Assembly: GCA_020446665.1 (NCBI GenBank)
Contig: JAGREF010000219.1
Coordinates: 1 to 11,525 of the forward strand
Length of the DNA: 11,525 nucleotides
Reading direction: 5' to 3'
From: Sphingomonadaceae bacterium
GTDB taxonomy: Bacteria > Pseudomonadota > Alphaproteobacteria > Sphingomonadales > Sphingomonadaceae
In this document: positions 7,186 to 11,525 of the stretch, one piece after another
How the letters are laid out: every line of letters begins with the position of its first letter
How positions within the stretch are numbered: position 1 is the stretch's first letter
Translations under genes and position numbers: made by a program
The notes under the pieces: model-generated
The model's database searches: none
What the model was told of the DNA's origin: nothing
The model's input: the letters and a program-made list of their open reading frames with translations, nothing else

Positions 7186-7372
7186 GCTACCATCCTGCCG
7201 CAAGCGAAGTGAGCAACTGCAGCAAATCGGCTTCTTTCGGCCCCTTCTCACAACCTTTCGTTAAGCAAATCAACCTATTTGCCGTATCGGACCTACGGAA
7301 ATGCCCGTAATTTTTCCTTGACGGGACAATGCTGCATGTGCACAAACGGGATTGACCAATGGAGGTAGCGCG
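7186..7372. promoter_or_regulatory. Divergent intergenic region between WcaI-type GT gene and small exported protein gene
   Basis: This 187-bp AT-richer gap must serve both flanking divergent genes. It contains the 19-bp element CGGAAATGCCCGTAATTTT (7296-7314), a TTGACG hexamer (7318-7323) three bases after it on the plus strand, and a perfect 8-bp palindrome TGTGCACA (7337-7344). A convincing -10 is not visible at the standard spacing from TTGACG (the bases there read CACAAA). On the minus strand no strong promoter is evident either, so expression may depend on an activator. Confidence 0.5.
7296..7314. repeat. 19-bp element, copy 1 (putative shared operator)
   Basis: Sequence CGGAAATGCCCGTAATTTT matches the copy at 9284-9302 at 17 of 19 positions, differing only at the two central bases after CGGAAA. 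Seen from the minus strand it contains a loose inverted repeat, GGAAA...TTTCC. It lies 110 bp before the GTG of the WcaI-type gene and 58 bp before the ATG of the small exported protein gene. Confidence 0.5.
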
Positions 7373-7594
7373 ATGAAAAAGATTCTTGCACCGGTACTCG
7401 CTTCGGCGATGCTGCTCGGTACGACTGCGGCGCAGGCGGAAACCCGTCCCGCTGAAGTCCGTTTTTCCCAGCCCGTCACTGAAGAGAATAATCTCGAAGG
7501 TGAGGAAGTATTCCTGGTGATTTTCGCAATTGCTGCGGTGATCGCTGGCCTGATCTTCGCTTTTGACGGCGGCAACGGCAACAGCCCGACCTGA
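7373..7594 (+). CDS. Small exported bitopic membrane protein of unknown function
   Basis: A 73-residue protein. The ATG at 7373 is preferred over one at 7352 because GGAGG lies seven bases upstream and because it opens a classical signal peptide: MKK, a hydrophobic core, then AQA at 20-22 with probable cleavage before Glu23. The mature part is short: an acidic linker (residues 34-45, with EENN and EGEE), one hydrophobic helix (46-64, VFLVIFAIAAVIAGLIFAF) and a polar tail DGGNGNSPT. After cleavage the linker would be periplasmic and the tail cytoplasmic. It is the only plus-strand gene inside the exopolysaccharide locus and has its own terminator. Small proteins of this layout are familiar to me near sphingomonad polysaccharide genes, but I know of no assigned function. 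A helper or regulator of the envelope machinery is speculation. Confidence 0.82.
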   Translation: MKKILAPVLASAMLLGTTAAQAETRPAEVRFSQPVTEENNLEGEEVFLVIFAIAAVIAGLIFAFDGGNGNSPT

Positions 7595-7618
7595 TCTCAG
7601 GTAGCTGCGAATTTCAGG

Positions 7619-7648
7619 GGCCGGTCCGTGAAAGCGGGCCGGCCTTTT
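7619..7648 (+). terminator. Rho-independent terminator of the small exported protein gene
   Basis: A 10-bp stem, GGCCGGTCCG (7619-7628) with CGGGCCGGCC (7635-7644), contains one G-T pair and closes a 6-nt loop TGAAAG. It is followed by TTTT (7645-7648). It starts 24 bp after the TGA at 7592-7594 and makes the small gene a single-gene transcript. Confidence 0.85.
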
Positions 7649-7836
7649 CGCATGCGCAGGTGATTCGCCGCTTCAGCATTTGAGCCATTGGGCTACGGAG
7701 GCATGGTGAGCAGAGACCATGCACTGTCGGCACGACATCATTGGATTGTTGCTGAACTGCAGCCATGCGCCCGGCCACTGGTAATCAGGCGGGCTGTAAC
7801 GATGTAAGGCCTTGTACCAAGCCGCCACCGTATCAC

Positions 7837-9231
7837 TCAAAAAGCGCGATCGTGCACCAGCACACGCAACGTGCGGAATACGATGCGCAGGTCGCCCCAC
7901 AGGCTCCAGTGCGAAATATATTCGAGGTCTGACTGCAGGCGCCGTGACAGGTCGATCTCTTCATCCGTTGCCCCGCGGAGCCCCCGCACTTGCGCCAGCC
8001 CGGTGAGGCCCGGTTTGAGTGAGTGGCGATGCCAATAGCGGCCATCCACTTCCCAGAACAATTTGTCCCCCGCCTGCGAGCCCAGCGCATGCGGGCGTGG
8101 CCCCACCACGCTCATCTCGCCTTTCACCACATTGATCAGCTGTGGCAGTTCATCAAGGCTGGTCCGGCGTAGAAAGTTCCCTACCCGTGTGACCCGGTCA
8201 TCATCCTTGCTGGCCGAGCGATTGCCATCGGCATCGCCAAGTTCCACCCGCATCGACCGGAATTTGTACATTTCAAAGAAGCGATTGCCCTGGCCCAATC
8301 GTCGCTGGATGAACAGCACCGGCCCCCGATCCTCCAGCTTGATGGCGAGCGCAATCAACAGCAATAGCGGTGCGAAAACCAGCAGCGCGGCCCCTGCTGA
8401 CAGCACGTCAAACAGCCGTTTGGCAATCCGCGCTCGCAAGCCCAGTGGGCCAATCGCCACCACCAGCCCGGTCTTGCCCAGGGCTTCGTAGCGGTTGACC
8501 CCGACGACACCCATCAACTCCGCAGTGGCACTGATCACTTCGCCATGCACCCCCGCTGCGCGCAATACAAAGGACCAATGCTCACGCCGTTCAAATGGGC
8601 TGGAGACAATCACCTGATCCTGGTTGGCCAGGTAGCGCCCCAGCCGGTCCAGCGCATGCGGATCCTCCATTGAAGGCACGAGGCCGTGTTCGGCCGCATC
8701 GATATGCATCGCATGGGGCAAATGGAATTCCGGCCCGCCATCATCAATCACCAGGATGTTGCGAACTGACGGCCCCCAATTCCGACGAACCAGCCGAATG
8801 GCGAGGTCACGCATCCCGGCCATGGAGAGGCCGGCAAATAGCATGCCAAGCGTGAAAGTGCCCCGAGAAAAGCTCTCATTCGACTTGGTATAAAAAGCGA
8901 TGAAATTGAGCAGGGCAGCGGAGATCACCAGAGCCGCGACCATCCGCCAGATGGCATAGTGGCGCTCAGACAGCGCGCGAATGGAATAGCAGGACTGGTA
9001 CAGTGCAATCGTGAGATATAGCGGCAGCAATAGCTGCGCTTCGATCAGGGCGCGGTTGTTGGGCAATTCCCCAAGATAAAGCCATTCTGCCAATCCGAAG
9101 CCGCCCAGAATGCACAGGCAGTCAGCTAGCAAGAGGTAAAGATATGCGCGCAGCCGTCTGCGCTCCAGTGACGGAACGAGAGGCGCCTTCGATCGGGCGG
9201 CCAGGGGCAGCGGTTCAAATGGCGCATTCAT
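7837..9231 (-). CDS. Polyprenyl-phosphate sugar-phosphate transferase (exopolysaccharide initiating enzyme, GelB/SpsB/WbaP-like)
   Basis: A 464-residue PNPT that would transfer a hexose-1-phosphate from a UDP-sugar to undecaprenyl phosphate, the first step of repeat-unit synthesis. About four hydrophobic segments lie at 29-52, 64-84, 93-115 and 121-143. A soluble, nucleotide-fold-like middle domain follows (about 156-250), then a membrane helix at 276-298 after KRLFDV (271-276), then the catalytic domain. The catalytic domain shows RGPVLFIQRRLG (302-313), MYKFRSM (321-327), TSLDELPQL (357-365), SVVGPRP (374-380) and LKPGLTGLAQVRG (405-417). The architecture and length match bacterial polyprenyl glycosylphosphotransferases such as WbaP and the sphingan starter enzymes. 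The ATG at 9231 lacks a ribosome site (the upstream bases read CTCCTT), yet no better start is present. The upstream gap has an inverted repeat and the 19-bp element. Glucose or galactose specificity cannot be told. Confidence 0.95.
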   Translation of the reverse strand: MNAPFEPLPLAARSKAPLVPSLERRRLRAYLYLLLADCLCILGGFGLAEWLYLGELPNNRALIEAQLLLPLYLTIALYQSCYSIRALSERHYAIWRMVAALVISAALLNFIAFYTKSNESFSRGTFTLGMLFAGLSMAGMRDLAIRLVRRNWGPSVRNILVIDDGGPEFHLPHAMHIDAAEHGLVPSMEDPHALDRLGRYLANQDQVIVSSPFERREHWSFVLRAAGVHGEVISATAELMGVVGVNRYEALGKTGLVVAIGPLGLRARIAKRLFDVLSAGAALLVFAPLLLLIALAIKLEDRGPVLFIQRRLGQGNRFFEMYKFRSMRVELGDADGNRSASKDDDRVTRVGNFLRRTSLDELPQLINVVKGEMSVVGPRPHALGSQAGDKLFWEVDGRYWHRHSLKPGLTGLAQVRGLRGATDEEIDLSRRLQSDLEYISHWSLWGDLRIVFRTLRVLVHDRAF

Positions 9232-9263
9232 TTCAAGGAGTTCGGTTTAGTCGCTCCAATTGC

Positions 9264-9282
9264 TCTTGTGCGATGCACAAGA
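9264..9282. promoter_or_regulatory. Perfect inverted repeat upstream of the initiating transferase gene
   Basis: Arms TCTTGTGC and GCACAAGA (8 bp each) surround the spacer GAT, a 19-bp dyad typical of a dimeric regulator's operator. It ends one base before the 19-bp element and begins 33 bp before the ATG at 9231. On the minus strand a TTGAAA (9305-9300) with 17-bp spacing would place the -10 inside the dyad (TCTTGT, poor). This suggests a repressor site or an activator-dependent promoter. The 3-nt spacer does not fit a CRP site. Confidence 0.55.
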
Positions 9283-9283
9283 C

Positions 9284-9302
9284 CGGAAAAACCCGTAATT
9301 TT
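9284..9302. repeat. 19-bp element, copy 2 (putative shared operator)
   Basis: Sequence CGGAAAAACCCGTAATTTT matches 7296-7314 at 17 of 19 positions. It lies 52 bp upstream of the initiating transferase ATG, in the same orientation relative to that gene as copy 1 is to the WcaI-type gene. On the minus strand it overlaps a TTGAAA hexamer and would occupy the -35/-10 spacer. Confidence 0.5.
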
Positions 9303-9350
9303 CAAGCCAGAGCAGACTTTGGATGTAGCGCTGTCCTGCGATGGGGCAAA

Positions 9351-10382
9351 TCACCGACGCACATTTGCAAAGCGGCAAATCTCCGTAAGCTCTTGCGATA
9401 GAAGAGTTTCTGCTGACTGGTTATTAGCCAGGAGCGCCCGATGCAGTGCGACGAGCCGTGCAAGCAACCGGTCGAGCTTCCGCCCCCGCCACAAGCCTAA
9501 TTGCGCTGTTATGTCCCGCTCGTCCTTCCAAAAAATGCGCCGCGCTTTCTTCTCCGATTCGATCACGTCCGATATCCGCCCTCCGGGGTCAAGCCGCGCC
9601 GCAATCTGTGCCAGTTGCGCCACGCGGCGCTCTATCGCAAGCAATAGCCCGACCGGGTTCAGGGACATTTCGTGCATCCGCCTGAGCTCGGCCGGCAATT
9701 TTCCCGACTGACCGGACAGGACCGCATTGACCAATGGCATGAAACCATCTTCTTCGGTCCGCGCGCCAATCAATTCAAGCGCTTCGGCGCTGGCCGGTTG
9801 CGGCGATTGAGGCGACGCATCAAGGAACAAGGCCAGCTTTTCGACTTCGGATTGAGCCAGTCGCACATCCAGCCCGGCGCCGCGGGCGATCCGCTCGGCC
9901 AGATCGCCATTCAGGCGAACCCCCGCTGCATCAGCCATATTGCGCACCGTTGCCGTGGCAGATCGCAAATCGGGCGGATAGAACATCGCCACCAGCGAAT
10001 CGTCACGCTTCTCAAGCAATTTCGCTGTGCGTGACTTGTCTGTGGCAGAAGTTGCGATAACCAGAACCGGGCAGGCATCGCCTTGGCCTTCCAGCAGGTT
10101 ATGCACCGCATCATGTGCTTCATCGCCATTGGCGCGGACATAAATGTGACGTGTATTGCCAAACAAGGAGCCGGAGCGCGCTTCATCCCCCAACAGCACC
10201 GGATCCTTCCGCAAATCCGCGCCGGACATTTCGACGCGTTCCCCCGGTTCTGGCAGCAATTCGATTATCCGTGCAGCGGCGGCGCTTGCCCCGGCTTCGT
10301 CCGGTCCGCAAAAGAAGAACACACTGCATTGTTGCGCCGCTCGCTGGGCAGCCGCGGCAAAATCGCGCTGGGTCGCCTTCAT
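9351..10382 (-). CDS. holA: DNA polymerase III subunit delta
   Basis: A 343-residue HolA, the delta subunit of the clamp loader that opens the beta sliding clamp on DNA. Length is typical for the family. The N-terminal AAA+-like region begins with FFFCGPDEAGASAAAARIIE (22-41), the degenerate nucleotide-fold start seen in delta. It is followed by the clamp-binding region with LFGNTRHIYVR, the PVLVIATSATDKSRTAKLLE segment, and YPPDLRSATATVRNMADAAG. The C-terminal collar domain includes NPVGLLLAIERRVAQLAQIA and a helical bundle to the end. Its ATG overlaps the stop of lptE by 4 nt (ATGA, 10379-10382), so it is the third gene of leuS-lptE-holA. This gene order is also found in E. coli. No clear terminator follows within the 119-bp gap to the exopolysaccharide gene. 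Confidence 0.96.
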   Translation of the reverse strand: MKATQRDFAAAAQRAAQQCSVFFFCGPDEAGASAAAARIIELLPEPGERVEMSGADLRKDPVLLGDEARSGSLFGNTRHIYVRANGDEAHDAVHNLLEGQGDACPVLVIATSATDKSRTAKLLEKRDDSLVAMFYPPDLRSATATVRNMADAAGVRLNGDLAERIARGAGLDVRLAQSEVEKLALFLDASPQSPQPASAEALELIGARTEEDGFMPLVNAVLSGQSGKLPAELRRMHEMSLNPVGLLLAIERRVAQLAQIAARLDPGGRISDVIESEKKARRIFWKDERDITAQLGLWRGRKLDRLLARLVALHRALLANNQSAETLLSQELTEICRFANVRR

Positions 10383-10876
10383 TCGCTTTCGCGCAGCGCC
10401 AGCGAGAGCCGCGTCACGATCCGGTCAGCGACTTCGCGCGTGAGGTTCTCCAGCGCAGTCTGCTCAGCCGCGATGGTCGCATATTCGCTGGAGACCACGT
10501 CAATCCCGGCATCGGAACCCGCAGACGCATCCAGCAGGACAGAGCCATCGGTCGTATCGACGAGCTGGTAGCGTGCGCGCAATGTCCGGCGTTCGCGCCC
10601 GATCGTATCGTCATTGATCAGGCCAAGGCCCTGTAGCGAATCATCCAGTCGCACATCCAGCCGATAGCGCGCTGTCGCACCTTCGCTGCCAGCGACGCCG
10701 AGCCGGTCATTCAGCGCATTGCGCATCAGCCAGCCCGCCTTGCCCGGAATGGGGGAGACCTGCACCTGCGCAAGGCCACGCGCCACTTCCCCGCTACCGC
10801 CGCCAGCATACATGGGCTGCATTCCGCAACCGGACAGCGCCATCAGGGCAGGGACAAGGATCAGCGTGCGTTTCAC
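10379..10876 (-). CDS. lptE: LPS assembly lipoprotein LptE
   Basis: A 165-residue outer-membrane lipoprotein that plugs and assembles the LptD translocon for lipopolysaccharide insertion. The signal peptide ends in the lipobox LSGC (14-17), so Cys17 would be acylated. The residues after it (GMQPMYAGG) match the 'G-C-G-F-x-P-L-Y' start usual in alphaproteobacterial LptE. The body has the expected alpha/beta pattern, with RYRLDVRLDD and RARYQLVDTTDGSVL strands and a long C-terminal helix ending LSLALRESE. The start is GTG (10876), overlapping the leuS stop by 4 nt (GTGA). The sequence family is highly divergent, so the assignment relies on lipobox, size and position between leuS and holA together. 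Confidence 0.92.
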   Translation of the reverse strand: MKRTLILVPALMALSGCGMQPMYAGGGSGEVARGLAQVQVSPIPGKAGWLMRNALNDRLGVAGSEGATARYRLDVRLDDSLQGLGLINDDTIGRERRTLRARYQLVDTTDGSVLLDASAGSDAGIDVVSSEYATIAAEQTALENLTREVADRIVTRLSLALRESE

Positions 10877-11525
10877 GTAACGATATTCACCAGCCTGTCG
10901 GGCACCACGATCACTTTGCGGATCGCCGCGCCATCAATCGAACGCTGGACCTTCTCACTCGCCAAGGCAAGGGCTTCAAGATCTTCCTTCGAAGCGCCCT
11001 TGGGCGCCGTGAGCGTATCGCGCAATTTGCCCATATGCTGGACCGCAATGGTGACTTCATCATCCACCAGCAGCGCCGGATCGACGGCGGGCCAGCCCGC
11101 TTGCGCGATCAGTCCCTCGCCACCGGCATTGGCCCATGCTTCTTCCGCCAGATGCGGCATCATCGGGCTGGCGAGCAGCAGGATCGTGCGGATGGCCTCG
11201 CTCCGCGTAGCAGAGGGCTGCGCCTTTTCGACCGCGCCGGTCAATTCGTAGAGCCGCGCCACGGCCTTGTTGAAAGACAGTGCTTCGATATCCTCTGCCA
11301 CTGCGGCGATGGTCTGGTGCGTCTTGCGCAGCAGTGCCTTGTCGTCACCTTCCGCCGCCGCATCATATTGCCCGAACAGGCGCCACAGGCGCTGAACGAA
11401 ACGCCAGCAGCCTTCGATCCCGGCTTCGGACCAGGGCAGGTCGCGTTCAGGCGGGCTGTCGCTGAGCATGAACCAACGGACGGCATCGGCCCCGTATTTG
11501 GCGATGATCTCGTCCGGGTCGACGA
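10873..11525 (-). CDS. leuS: Leucyl-tRNA synthetase, C-terminal 216 residues (truncated by window edge)
   Basis: The frame is open to the right edge and ends at TGA (10873-10875); the start lies outside the window, so about three quarters of the usual 840-870 residues are missing. The first visible residues, VDPDEIIAKYGADAVRWF, are the segment that normally follows the KMSKS catalytic loop in class I synthetases. MLSDSPPERDLPWSEAGIEG comes next, typical of LeuRS. The remainder is the helical anticodon-binding domain (GCWRFVQRLWRL, FNKAVARLYEL, LLLASPMMPHLAEEAW) and the small C-terminal domain ending VIVVPDRLVNIVT. It charges tRNA-Leu in the cytoplasm. An internal ATG at 11469 is not the start, since homology continues upstream of it. 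It heads the leuS-lptE-holA operon. Confidence 0.97.
   Translation of the reverse strand, partial: VDPDEIIAKYGADAVRWFMLSDSPPERDLPWSEAGIEGCWRFVQRLWRLFGQYDAAAEGDDKALLRKTHQTIAAVAEDIEALSFNKAVARLYELTGAVEKAQPSATRSEAIRTILLLASPMMPHLAEEAWANAGGEGLIAQAGWPAVDPALLVDDEVTIAVQHMGKLRDTLTAPKGASKEDLEALALASEKVQRSIDGAAIRKVIVVPDRLVNIVT

Noticed and set aside
7337..7344. TGTGCACA palindrome as a second copy of the dyad at 9264-9282
   Set aside because: Only the TGTGC/GCACA core is shared, the 3-nt spacer is missing, and its position relative to the 19-bp element is reversed, so it is not counted as the same site.
7673..7900. 75-codon minus-strand open frame ending in the unassigned gap
   Set aside because: Its start lies inside the initiating transferase gene in another frame, it has no good ribosome site, and the protein resembles nothing I know.

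Overview
The window reads as a chromosomal piece of an alphaproteobacterium, most likely a sphingomonad (Sphingomonadales; the Erythrobacteraceae side is my guess). This rests on the high GC content, an exopolysaccharide locus with a GelB/SpsB-like initiating sugar-phosphate transferase, and the core gene run leuS-lptE-holA. No rRNA, tRNA, CRISPR array, transposase or integrase was found.

Right end (about 9351-11525, minus strand): a housekeeping operon. It holds the 3' end of leuS, then lptE (LPS assembly lipoprotein), then holA (DNA polymerase III delta). Each downstream gene overlaps its predecessor by 4 nt.

Middle (about 3387-9231): an exopolysaccharide biosynthesis locus, almost all on the minus strand. 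A polyprenyl-phosphate sugar-phosphate transferase (7837-9231) would start the lipid-linked repeat unit. A small exported bitopic protein (7373-7594) is the only plus-strand gene here and has its own terminator. A divergent, tightly packed operon follows: WcaI-type GT4, Wzy-like polymerase/ligase, second GT4. A 19-bp element matching at 17 positions occurs in both promoter-bearing gaps, in the same orientation relative to the minus-strand genes. It may be the operator of this regulon.

Left end (1-3326): a coupled pair of minus-strand genes that does not look like standard sugar-polymer biosynthesis. The first is a 116-aa protein with a C-terminal beta-rich segment resembling the gene transfer agent (GTA) / phage spike base family typified by Rcc01079. 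The second is a 489-aa SGNH hydrolase with an N-terminal beta domain and an extra beta-rich insertion. Neither has a signal peptide. Further left are two GT2 glycosyltransferases, one minus and one plus (5' truncated by the window edge), which converge and overlap at their stop codons.

Working model: the locus makes and polymerises a surface polysaccharide. The spike-like pair may encode a virion or GTA head-spike (receptor-binding/deacylating) module that recognises or edits the same polymer. The biosynthetic part is well supported; the GTA link is an inference from sequence pattern and needs a profile search.
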